DNA from: an uncultured Ectothiorhodospiraceae bacterium
GTDB taxonomy: Bacteria; Pseudomonadota; Gammaproteobacteria; UBA6429; Thiohalophilaceae
DNA: 6,373 bases
Direction: 5' to 3'
Assembly (NCBI GenBank): GCA_947259425.1
Contig: CAMYMO010000463.1
Location: 1 to 6,373, forward strand
In this document: positions 1 to 6,373 of the stretch, in pieces
How positions within the stretch are numbered: position 1 is the first letter of the stretch
How the letters are laid out: the number at the start of each line of letters is the position of its first letter
Notes under the pieces: generated by a model
The model's input: the letters and a program-made list of their open reading frames with translations, nothing else
What the model was told of the DNA's origin: nothing
Databases searched by the model: none
Program-made: the position numbers and the translations under genes

Positions 1-1313
1 CTTTTTAATACCTCTAGCAGGTGTAAAACTATGCGTGCACCACTTGCCCCAACCGGGTGTCCGAGACTAACACCACCGCCATCAACATTAAGTTTATCCT
101 GATCAAGTTCACCGATAATGGTTTTGCTGCCAAGTTCATTTTGACAATAGTCGCTATCTTGCCAGGCTGCAATACAGGCCAGCACCTGGGCAGCAAAGGC
201 TTCATTGATCTCCCAATAATCTATGTCGCTAAGTTCAAATTTGCTTCGTTTCAGTATTGGCGTAATCGCGTGCACCGGGCCAAGTCCCATTTGAGCAGGT
301 TCCAGACCAGACCATTGAGCATCAATGATCTGGCCTAAAACGGGTAAATCATAATCTACGACGGCCTTTTCACTTGCTAATAACAATGTAGCGGCACCAT
401 CGGTAACCTGTGCGCTATTGCCGGCAGTGACCATACCAAACGGGCGATCGAATACAGGTTTTAATTTAGCGAGCGCTTCAACTGATGAGTCTCGCCTTAA
501 ACCATCATCACTTTCATAGACATGTCCACCAATATCGTACATGGGTTCAATTTCAGAGAGATGGCCCTGATCTTGTGCCGTTGCAAGGCGGTGGTGACTG
601 CGCGTTGCATATTCATCCATTTGCTCGCGAGTAATGTTAAACCGAAAAGCAAGGTTTTCTGCGGTTTGTCCCATGGATAATCCAACGACCGGATCAGTTA
701 GTCCACGTAACAAACTAATAATTGGCTTAAAGTGACCGGGGCGTATTTTACTAATAACTTTAAGTCGTTGCGATAAGGTTTTAGCGCTATTGAGTGCGGC
801 TAACCAGTTCACCATGTTTTCATTATAAAGTACTGGTGCATGGCTCATGCATTCTACGCCACCCGCTAAAATGAGATCGGCGCGCTTATTTGCAATCTCA
901 AGTGCAGCACAATCCAGGGCCTGCAATCCGGAGGCGCATTGGCGTTGTACGGTCCAGGCCGGGACATCATTACCGATACCGAGCCGTAAGGCTAATAGAC
1001 GAGCAATGTTCGCCTCATCAGGGCTAGGCATAACACAACCCATGATGACTTCATCAATGGCATCTGCTTCGAATGTTTGCCGAGAAAGTAAGGCTCGTCC
1101 AGCAGCGACTGCATAATCCGCTGCGGCGAAAGGTCCTAATTTTCCTCGCGCTTTTAAGAAGGGCGTTCTACTGCCATCCACTATGTATACGGGACGAGCG
1201 AACTTGCCACCGGTACCAAAATTTCGTTTTTTACCTGGCACCGTGGTTTTTTTCTTTTTAGTTGTGCTAACTGCTTTCTTTTTTACAGTTGCTTTTTTCT
1301 TGCTGGCCGCCAC
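1..1313 (-). CDS. Thiolase (acetyl-CoA C-acyltransferase, FadI/HADHB-like), 3' end cut off by the window
   Basis: This enzyme should catalyse the last step of beta-oxidation: CoA-dependent cleavage of 3-ketoacyl-CoA to acetyl-CoA and a shortened acyl-CoA. The frame is open from a GTG at 1313 to the window edge, with 437 codons visible; about 30-40 C-terminal residues, including the second catalytic Cys motif, should lie outside. Core signatures are RPVYIVDGSRTPF (40-52), the nucleophile Cys126 in QRQCASG, NEAFA (370-374) and GHPVGASGAR with catalytic His419. The segment around 174-205, with SQRLKVISK, resembles the FadI and mitochondrial trifunctional-protein beta subunits more than FadA, although NEAFA replaces the HEAFA of E. 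coli FadI. The start is supported by AGGAG six bases upstream; no internal start before the core has a ribosome binding site. The first 40 residues form a Lys-rich tail not usual for thiolases. The gene follows fadE after 9 bases. Thiolase identity is secure; chain-length specificity and the exact subfamily are inferred. Confidence 0.93.
   Translation of the reverse strand, partial: MAASKKKATVKKKAVSTTKKKKTTVPGKKRNFGTGGKFARPVYIVDGSRTPFLKARGKLGPFAAADYAVAAGRALLSRQTFEADAIDEVIMGCVMPSPDEANIARLLALRLGIGNDVPAWTVQRQCASGLQALDCAALEIANKRADLILAGGVECMSHAPVLYNENMVNWLAALNSAKTLSQRLKVISKIRPGHFKPIISLLRGLTDPVVGLSMGQTAENLAFRFNITREQMDEYATRSHHRLATAQDQGHLSEIEPMYDIGGHVYESDDGLRRDSSVEALAKLKPVFDRPFGMVTAGNSAQVTDGAATLLLASEKAVVDYDLPVLGQIIDAQWSGLEPAQMGLGPVHAITPILKRSKFELSDIDYWEINEAFAAQVLACIAAWQDSDYCQNELGSKTIIGELDQDKLNVDGGGVSLGHPVGASGARIVLHLLEVLK
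1224..1301 (-). other. Lysine-rich N-terminal tail of the thiolase (residues 5-30)
   Basis: Residues 5-30 of the thiolase contain 12 lysines and one arginine, arranged as KKK, KKK, KKKK and KK clusters separated by Ala, Thr, Val and Ser. There are no acidic residues and no hydrophobic stretch. The composition resembles disordered, histone H1-like tails rather than a signal peptide or transit sequence. The thiolase fold begins only around residue 40. The tail could bind nucleic acid, acidic lipid head groups or another protein; nothing in the sequence decides between these. Confidence 0.75.
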
Positions 1314-1319
1314 AAATTT

Positions 1320-1324
1320 CTCCT
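1320..1324 (-). promoter_or_regulatory. Ribosome binding site of the thiolase, overlapping the fadE stop codon
   Basis: On the minus strand AGGAG lies six bases before the GTG at 1313. Its first two bases fall within the TAG stop codon of fadE (1323-1325). This fixes the GTG as the start despite the unusual N-terminal tail, and suggests that translation of the thiolase is coupled to that of fadE. Confidence 0.8.
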
Positions 1325-3716
1325 ATTTCAAATCAGGTGAAAAATCGTCTACCTGAATTACATCCCAACGTGCAGACTCTGCATCACGAATAAGAGTTGC
1401 TTCCTCTTCGCTGATAATGTTTTGTTCTAATGCTCTGCTAAGCATATCATCCATCACCTGATATCCTGGTTGGTAATCTTTTAATTGTTTTTTGAGCCGT
1501 TTTTCAATGTGCTCGGATTTAATAACTTTAACTAATGCATTCTCCAGTGCTGCGACGGTGTCAGCGGAATCTGCCATTGGCATATACATGCCTTTGGTAA
1601 GTCGATCGCGGGTTTGTGAAGGCGTTAATAGTAATTGAGCAACTTGATGTCCTAATTTGTCGGATGGCGGTTTGAACCAGCGCCCAATTGGAAATATGAC
1701 GATACGCAATACGAATGCAGCAAACCGATTGGGCAGGTTTTGCAGTAACCCATCAATGGCGAGTTGGGTTTTATATAAAAGCATTTCGCAATTCCATTTC
1801 ATTAAGGGTGCGTCTTCACGAATATTGCCCTGCATTTCGAATCTTTTTAGTACGGCTGTCGCTAAATACATGTAACTTAAAATATCCCCAAGGCGTGCGG
1901 AAATTTTTTCTTTTCGTTTCAGGTTGGCACCTAAGGTTAATAACGCGGTATCTGAGAGCAAACCAAACGCCGCACTTATACGGGTTATTTTTTTATAATA
2001 TTTGCTTGCCGGGCGTTTGGCGCCCGTAAATACAAAGATGGAACCCGTTAAGGCATGAAAAAAACTGCGTAGGTAATTGCTTATAAAAAACCGAATATGG
2101 CCAAAGAAGGCCGTATCAAACTTTTTGATTGAATCGTCCCAGTCACTTTCATCGAGTGCGGACATTTCCTGAAAAATATACGGATGACTTCGAATTGCAC
2201 CCTGGCCAAATATAATCATGCTGCGAGTTAATATATTGGCGCCTTCAACAGTGATGCTAATCGGCACGGCTTGATAGGCTCTACCTAAAATATTTTTAGG
2301 TCCGAGACAAATCCCGGCTCCGCCGACGACATCCATCGCATCATTGACAAGTTCGCGCATGGTCTCAGTCAGGTGGTATTTTACGATGGCCGAAATAACG
2401 GATGGTTTTTCACCGATATCCAGGGCGCCTGCCGTTAACACTCTGGCTGCATCCATCATATAGGTATAACCACCAATTCGGGCAAGTGCTTCTTCTACAC
2501 CTTCAAAGCGCCCAATTGGCATGCGGAATTGTCGTCTGACTCGTGCATAAGCGCCAACTGATCGACTGGCTACTTTTCCTGAGCCAACACTTAACGCGGG
2601 AAGCGAGATCGAACGACCATCGGCCAGGCATTCCATTAACATTCTCCAGCCCTGTCCAATACGTTCCTGGCCACCAATGATGAAGTTCATGGGTAAAAAC
2701 ACATCTTTCCCACTGTTGGGCCCGTTCATAAAAACAAGATTTAATGGGAAATGTCGCCGACCAATATTTACGCCTGGTGTCTCGGTTGGTACTAAGGCTA
2801 AGGTAACGCCAAGATCTTCATTATCACCCAACAGATGGTCAGGATCATAAAGTTTGACGGCGAGGCCAAGTAGGGTAGAGACCGGACCTAAAGTTATATA
2901 ACGTTTATTCCAGGTTAGCTTGACGCCGAGCACGTCTTTTTGATCCTGATAGTTGCCGCGACAGACGATTCCATAGTCGGGTATGGCACCGGCGTCACTT
3001 CCTGCTTCAGGATTGGTTAAACCAAAACATGGAATTTCTTCGCCGGCAGCCAGGCGAGGCAAGTAATAATCCTTTTGTTCCTGTGTTCCATATTCAAGCA
3101 ACAATTTACCAGGTCCAAGTGAATTCGGAACCATCACCGTTACTGCTGCCGATACACTACGGGTTGAAACTTTCATCACCACCGCAGAATGGGCCAGTGC
3201 GGAATATTCAAGGCCTCCGTAGGCCTTGGGAATAATCATACTGAGAAATTTATTTTCTTTTATAAATGTCCATACATCTTCTGGCAGGTCGTTTTGTTCA
3301 TGGGTAATTTGCCAATCATCGATCATTGCGCAAAGCTGATTAACCGGACCATCCAAAAACGCCTGTTCCTCTTCAGTCAGACGGGGTAATTGAAGTTTTC
3401 GGAGTTTTTTCCACTGTGGTTTCCCACTAAAAAGCTCGCCATCCCACCATACCGAACCGGCATCAATCGCCTCACGTTCCGTATCAGACATTTTGGGGCT
3501 TACTTTTTTGAATAATTTCAGAATAGGGGTGGATATGTATCGAATACGCCAACCATATTCCTGTTCACGGGTCGCCGCAAACAATCTAAATTGTGATGTC
3601 AAATCGAACAACATCATGACAAGAATTAATACAGAAATCGGAATTGATAGCGTATTGTCTAGCGTCAGTGTTAAGACTGAAATGCTCAGAACAAAATAGA
3701 TAACATATCGAACCAT
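1323..3716 (-). CDS. fadE: Acyl-CoA dehydrogenase FadE, inner-membrane, first step of beta-oxidation
   Basis: FAD-dependent oxidation of acyl-CoA to trans-2-enoyl-CoA. At 797 residues it is close to the 814 of E. coli FadE and about twice the size of ordinary acyl-CoA dehydrogenases. Two short hydrophobic segments (about 4-19 and 25-39) should anchor or attach it to the inner membrane. Segments recalled as nearly identical in E. coli FadE include EREAIDAGSVWWDGELFSGK (80-99), PNSLGPG (197-203), EIPCFGLTNPEAGSDAGAIP (227-246) and LTWNKRYITL (267-276). TVEGANILTRS (489-499) carries the presumed catalytic base Glu491. The C-terminal part after about 520 is the extra FadE-type domain and ends in a QVDDFSPDL motif like that of E. 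coli. The ATG at 3716 gives the complete hydrophobic N-terminus and has AAGGA ten bases upstream. It heads a two-gene unit with the thiolase and has its own candidate promoter in 3717-3930. I see no lesion or missing residue. Confidence 0.97.
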   Translation of the reverse strand: MVRYVIYFVLSISVLTLTLDNTLSIPISVLILVMMLFDLTSQFRLFAATREQEYGWRIRYISTPILKLFKKVSPKMSDTEREAIDAGSVWWDGELFSGKPQWKKLRKLQLPRLTEEEQAFLDGPVNQLCAMIDDWQITHEQNDLPEDVWTFIKENKFLSMIIPKAYGGLEYSALAHSAVVMKVSTRSVSAAVTVMVPNSLGPGKLLLEYGTQEQKDYYLPRLAAGEEIPCFGLTNPEAGSDAGAIPDYGIVCRGNYQDQKDVLGVKLTWNKRYITLGPVSTLLGLAVKLYDPDHLLGDNEDLGVTLALVPTETPGVNIGRRHFPLNLVFMNGPNSGKDVFLPMNFIIGGQERIGQGWRMLMECLADGRSISLPALSVGSGKVASRSVGAYARVRRQFRMPIGRFEGVEEALARIGGYTYMMDAARVLTAGALDIGEKPSVISAIVKYHLTETMRELVNDAMDVVGGAGICLGPKNILGRAYQAVPISITVEGANILTRSMIIFGQGAIRSHPYIFQEMSALDESDWDDSIKKFDTAFFGHIRFFISNYLRSFFHALTGSIFVFTGAKRPASKYYKKITRISAAFGLLSDTALLTLGANLKRKEKISARLGDILSYMYLATAVLKRFEMQGNIREDAPLMKWNCEMLLYKTQLAIDGLLQNLPNRFAAFVLRIVIFPIGRWFKPPSDKLGHQVAQLLLTPSQTRDRLTKGMYMPMADSADTVAALENALVKVIKSEHIEKRLKKQLKDYQPGYQVMDDMLSRALEQNIISEEEATLIRDAESARWDVIQVDDFSPDLK

Positions 3717-3726
3717 AAGGAGACAT

Positions 3727-3731
3727 TCCTT
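3727..3731 (-). promoter_or_regulatory. Probable ribosome binding site of fadE
   Basis: On the minus strand AAGGA stands ten bases before the fadE ATG, slightly further than optimal. A nearer ATG at 3726 is out of frame with fadE, so the 3716 start remains the best choice. Confidence 0.55.
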
Positions 3732-3774
3732 TTCTCGTTTAAATGTAGCCGACCTGATGCAGTGGCATTCAAAA

Positions 3775-3835
3775 ACGACTAAGTTTTATACAGATACGAC
3801 TAAGACCATAATCATCGAACATCATTCAAACTAAG
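3775..3835 (-). repeat. Direct repeats around the candidate fadE promoter, possible operator
   Basis: On the minus strand the 9-mer CTTAGTCGT occurs twice, at 3775-3783 and 3796-3804, with starts 21 bases apart. The hexamer CTTAGT occurs a third time at 3830-3835, 31 bases further upstream. Spacings of 21 and 31 bases are close to two and three helical turns, so all copies would face the same side of the DNA. The two full copies bracket the TATAAA box. This layout is what a regulator binding site would look like, but I recognise no known regulator motif. It does not match the FadR consensus. Confidence 0.45.
3785..3790 (-). promoter_or_regulatory. Candidate -10 box (TATAAA) for the fadE-thiolase unit
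   Basis: TATAAA on the minus strand matches the sigma-70 -10 consensus at five of six positions and lies about 70 bases upstream of the fadE start. No good -35 hexamer stands at 16-18 bases, which would suit a promoter needing an activator. The box lies exactly between two copies of a 9-base direct repeat. It is called by eye only. Confidence 0.35.
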
Positions 3836-3864
3836 TGTAGGTGAAATGATCCGGGAAGTTTATG

Positions 3865-3887
3865 TTACCTATTATATATAGCGGTAA
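3865..3887. repeat. Imperfect inverted repeat containing a perfect -10-like TATAAT (minus strand)
   Basis: TTACC at one end and GGTAA at the other are complementary, and the pairing continues inward (CTAT/ATAG) with a two-base bulge. The centre is AT-rich, and the minus strand reads TATAAT at 3871-3876. There is no clear -35 hexamer 16-18 bases upstream. No run of T follows on the minus strand, so it is not an intrinsic terminator. It could be an operator overlapping a second, distal fadE promoter, or simply a chance palindrome in AT-rich spacer. Confidence 0.3.
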
Positions 3888-3930
3888 ATTAGAGAATTTC
3901 ATTAAATAAAACAGATTTTTTGTATATATA

Positions 3931-5070
3931 TTAGTCAGATAGGTTTGAAAGTTGAACTGCCTCATTAATCAGCTCATTTGTAGAGTAAAAGTGAGGGGAA
4001 AAGCGTATGCCACCACCTCGATTTGCGCAAATAACCTTCTTCTTCATCAGAGTTTGATAGAGTGTCGGGCTTTCTACTATTCGGGAGCGAAATGTCACAA
4101 TTCCAGACAACCGTAGTGGATCCGATGAAGAGATAAGCTCTAAATTATCAGCATCATTGATACATTCGATTGCGAATTGTGATCGTGCAAGTATGCTCGC
4201 CTCGATATCCGCAAGACCTGCTGCTAAAAGTAATGAAATACTCGAGTTTACAGCATGAATACCCAACATATTTGGACTGCCGCATTCAAAGCGACGAGCA
4301 CTAGAAGCGACTTGCCATTCTTCTTGATCAAAGTTGTGCATTTCTTCGACCATATGCCAACCATACTCGGTTAGTTTTAATTGCTCTCGAAGTTCTGCAC
4401 GGCAATAGAACAGCGCAATTCCCTCAGGACCTAGCATCCATTTATGGGTGTCGGCCATCACAAAATCAGCTTGTATTGCCTGAACATCAAACTGTAATGC
4501 ACCAATACTTTGAATCGCATCAACACAAAATAGTATTTTCCGTTGTTTGCAGGTTTCGCCAAGACGATGCAAATCCATTCGTAAGCCGCTGGCATATTGA
4601 ACGGAGCTGATTGAAAGTAATCGAGTGTTTTTATCCATCGCGTTAATCAATGCGTCTTCTGGTGAGCTCGCATTGGTCAAGTCAACTTCACGCAACTCCA
4701 CGCCTTGTTGTTTTAATTGTTGCCATACAATTTTATTTGATGGGAACTCCTGATTGCTAATGACAATGTTCTCACCAGGGTGCCATTCCAGGCCTGCCGC
4801 CACGAAGGACAAGGCCTCTGAGGTATTTTTTAACAACGCTATATCATCTTTGCTCGGCGCATTAATTAACGCCCTTAATTGTTGCTTTAGATTGTCTTCA
4901 ACTTTTAGCCAATCAAGGTAATTTGTTGCTCCATAATAAGTATTTTCATCAGCAAATTGTTTTACTGCGTTTTGAGTTCGACTTGGCCAGGGTGCAACGG
5001 CTGCGTGATTCAGATAGATAATTGAGGAATCAAGCGGGAATTCTTTTTTAATGAGCTCTTCAGATAACAT
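3931..5070 (-). CDS. Class V aminotransferase-like PLP enzyme (isopenicillin-N epimerase/lyase-like), substrate unknown
   Basis: A complete 379-residue fold-type I PLP enzyme of the class V family, close to the usual length. Visible landmarks are YLNHAAVAP (19-27), the phosphate-binding KNTSEAL (81-87), EFPSN (108-112, at the EHHxN position of SufS), Asp184 in CVDAIQSIG for the pyridine nitrogen, and the Schiff-base Lys210 in ADTHKWMLGPEG. Arg356 in GGGIRFSPHFYST is the likely substrate carboxylate ligand. The region just before Arg356 is shorter than in SufS/CsdA and lacks the HCA loop carrying the catalytic cysteine; Cys348 precedes the loop and is not equivalent. Cysteine desulfurase activity is therefore unlikely, and an epimerase, lyase or kynureninase-like role is possible. 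The enzyme should be cytosolic. The ATG at 5070 fits the domain start but has no Shine-Dalgarno sequence; with the kinase stop only six bases upstream, translational coupling is likely. No substrate can be assigned. Confidence 0.88.
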   Translation of the reverse strand: MLSEELIKKEFPLDSSIIYLNHAAVAPWPSRTQNAVKQFADENTYYGATNYLDWLKVEDNLKQQLRALINAPSKDDIALLKNTSEALSFVAAGLEWHPGENIVISNQEFPSNKIVWQQLKQQGVELREVDLTNASSPEDALINAMDKNTRLLSISSVQYASGLRMDLHRLGETCKQRKILFCVDAIQSIGALQFDVQAIQADFVMADTHKWMLGPEGIALFYCRAELREQLKLTEYGWHMVEEMHNFDQEEWQVASSARRFECGSPNMLGIHAVNSSISLLLAAGLADIEASILARSQFAIECINDADNLELISSSDPLRLSGIVTFRSRIVESPTLYQTLMKKKVICANRGGGIRFSPHFYSTNELINEAVQLSNLSD

Positions 5071-5076
5071 AATGAT

Positions 5077-6373
5077 TTATTTATTAAGCAAATAAAGAAG
5101 GTATAGGTTAATTAAAAATAATATTATCGTAGTCATTTTCCAAACAAAAGCAGGATTTCTTTTCATTAACGGGACAAATTCACTTTTCATGACTTGTTTG
5201 TCCGGCTTGGATAAAGCTGTTACGAACTCAGAGAGTCTACCATAACGAAATTCAGGGTTGATCTGAACCGCTTTTTCGACCGCTTTATCGACCCATAATG
5301 GAATTTCAGGATTAAAGTTTTTGATTGGTCGATAGCTTACCCGGCGAATGTTTTTGGCTGAGAGTTCTTTGCCATAAGGCAGGTGGCCAGTGAGTAACTC
5401 ATAAGCAATCACGCCCAGCGAGAAGATGTCAGAGCGATTACTGCCCGTGCTACCGGTATGATATTCGGGTGCGGTGTAGTTAATGGTTCCAAGTAAATTG
5501 TTCTCGACAACCGGTGTTGAGATTTCATCAATGCCGGATATTTTGGTCGAACCAAAATCGATTATTTTCAGGGTGCCATGATCATCGATAATAATATTTT
5601 CAGGTTTCAAGTCCTGGTGAATCATCTCAAGCCGGTGAAAAGCGCGTAAGCCACTTGCGATTTGTTTAATAAAGTCGCGTACGATCGTTATCGAGGGTCG
5701 AGCTTCGTCTTCCATCCATTGTCGTAATGTACGTCCTTCAATATGTTCGGCAATATAATAAAGGGCTGTTCGGGTACGTGAGATCTCGAGCACTTTCATG
5801 ACATGTGATTCGTTGATGCGACGCCCGGCCCATTCTTCATGTAAAAAACGATTGATATACTCGATATCGTCATCATAATTAACAGAAGGTGCCTTGAGCA
5901 CGACATTCTGGCCAGTCTCAGTATCTTGCGCTAAATAAACCTCAGTACGTTTATTCGAGAACATATGTCGAAGGATTTTATAACCATCCAGGATCATATT
6001 CGCCTCGAGTGGGGGTGGGAAGGGGAGTTCAGTTAACTTCTGATAAAACTCTTCTTCATTTTCACCTGGCAATTCTTCAATCTTTACTAACTGCACCGTG
6101 ATGTTGTCATTGGTTCTATTATCAAGTGCTGTCTGGATAATGGTGTTGGTTGCTTTATCAAGGTCATCGATATTTTCGTTGATCGTCTTCTTTAGTGATT
6201 TATCGCTAACAAATTCATGTACGCCATCCGTAATAAAAAGAAAAACATCATTAACCTCGAGGGGTATCGTGCGGTAGTCTATGTCCAGACGTACATCGAT
6301 TCCCATTGCACGTGTTAAAAGCGAACGATTTTCATTTATTTCAACGCGATGATCATGAGTTAACTGCTTGAAT
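5077..6373 (-). CDS. Bifunctional PP2C-type phosphatase / Ser-Thr protein kinase fusion with C-terminal membrane anchor, 5' end cut off
   Basis: The reading frame stays open to the window edge. The Met at 6306 is internal: the 22 codons before it read on without a stop and end in LLTRAMG, a PP2C-like motif. Counting from that Met, the C-terminal half of a PP2C phosphatase follows, with metal-ligand motifs FITDGVHEFVSD (24-35) and NDNITVQLV (66-74). The kinase domain spans about 107-365: Lys138 (VVLK), a helix-C Glu at 157 or 158, HQDLKPEN (230-237, Asp232 catalytic), DFG (250-252), GTINYTAPEY (273-282) and SDIFSLGV (292-299). HQD instead of HRD marks a non-RD kinase, and the nucleotide loop (RHMFSNKRTEVYLA) lacks the usual glycines. 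Residues about 388-407 form one transmembrane helix with a very short tail, so the catalytic domains face the cytoplasm. Such fusions are known in proteobacteria, some beside nitrate assimilation genes; that context is not visible here. The substrate is unknown. Confidence 0.93.
   Translation of the reverse strand, partial: FKQLTHDHRVEINENRSLLTRAMGIDVRLDIDYRTIPLEVNDVFLFITDGVHEFVSDKSLKKTINENIDDLDKATNTIIQTALDNRTNDNITVQLVKIEELPGENEEEFYQKLTELPFPPPLEANMILDGYKILRHMFSNKRTEVYLAQDTETGQNVVLKAPSVNYDDDIEYINRFLHEEWAGRRINESHVMKVLEISRTRTALYYIAEHIEGRTLRQWMEDEARPSITIVRDFIKQIASGLRAFHRLEMIHQDLKPENIIIDDHGTLKIIDFGSTKISGIDEISTPVVENNLLGTINYTAPEYHTGSTGSNRSDIFSLGVIAYELLTGHLPYGKELSAKNIRRVSYRPIKNFNPEIPLWVDKAVEKAVQINPEFRYGRLSEFVTALSKPDKQVMKSEFVPLMKRNPAFVWKMTTIILFLINLYLLYLLNK

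Noticed and set aside
57..338. Plus-strand open frame of 93 codons
   Set aside because: It lies fully opposite the thiolase coding sequence, resembles no known protein, and the minus-strand thiolase frame with its catalytic His and NEAFA motif explains the region. The same holds for the other short frames opposite or within the thiolase and fadE.
1249..1300. T-rich tracts read as a plus-strand terminator or low-complexity repeat
   Set aside because: They are the complement of AAA/AAG lysine codons in the thiolase tail; there is no hairpin and no plus-strand gene to terminate.
3724..3726. Alternative ATG start for fadE at 3726
   Set aside because: It is ten bases upstream of the 3716 ATG and therefore out of frame with fadE.
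3746..3762. Possible FadR operator around the GACCTGAT sequence upstream of fadE
   Set aside because: Only about nine of sixteen positions agree with the E. coli FadR consensus, and the left half-site is essentially absent.
3888..3930. Terminator after the aminotransferase gene
   Set aside because: The region is AT-rich with A and T runs but has no GC-rich hairpin followed by a T run on the minus strand.
4023..4029. Cys348 of the class V enzyme as a catalytic desulfurase cysteine
   Set aside because: It lies on the strand before the shortened loop, at the position before the Arg-Gly turn, whereas the SufS/CsdA cysteine lies within the loop after it.
6304..6306. ATG giving a 409-residue kinase that starts at 6306
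   Set aside because: The frame stays open upstream to the window edge, the upstream residues look like PP2C sequence, no ribosome binding site precedes it, and it would remove half of the phosphatase domain. The gene is 5'-truncated by the window instead.

Overview
This window is a bacterial chromosome segment in which every supported gene lies on the minus strand, so transcription runs from high to low coordinates. The sequence is moderately AT-rich, coding is dense, and all four genes are recognisable. The long FadE-type acyl-CoA dehydrogenase, which aligns from end to end with the E. coli type, and the FadI/HADHB-like thiolase point to a gammaproteobacterium. I cannot place it more precisely. 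Nothing indicates a phage, an insertion sequence, CRISPR, a tRNA or an rRNA.

Right half (about 3931-6373), in transcription order. First comes a bifunctional signalling protein whose 5' end lies beyond the window. Its visible part holds the C-terminal half of a PP2C-type phosphatase, a Ser/Thr protein kinase domain and a C-terminal membrane anchor. Six bases after its stop codon starts a class V, fold-type I PLP-dependent aminotransferase/lyase-like enzyme that has no Shine-Dalgarno sequence and lacks the catalytic-cysteine loop of cysteine desulfurases. The two genes look like one translationally coupled unit.

A 214-base intergenic region (3717-3930) separates this pair from the fatty-acid genes. 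I see no convincing terminator in it. It holds two candidate minus-strand -10 boxes. One is flanked by two copies of a 9-base direct repeat spaced 21 bases apart, with a third copy of the core 31 bases further upstream. The other lies inside an imperfect inverted repeat.

Left half (1-3716). fadE, the inner-membrane acyl-CoA dehydrogenase of beta-oxidation, is followed after 9 bases by a thiolase gene whose ribosome binding site overlaps the fadE stop codon. The pair would catalyse the first step (acyl-CoA to trans-2-enoyl-CoA) and the last step (thiolytic release of acetyl-CoA) of the beta-oxidation spiral. The hydratase/dehydrogenase partner is not in the window and may lie just beyond coordinate 1. 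The thiolase has an unusual lysine-rich N-terminal tail of about 40 residues. Its 3' end is cut off by the window edge.

The most notable items are the lysine-rich thiolase tail, the phosphatase-kinase fusion coupled to an unassigned PLP enzyme, and the repeat arrangement in the fadE promoter region. I did not find a clearly new multi-gene system.
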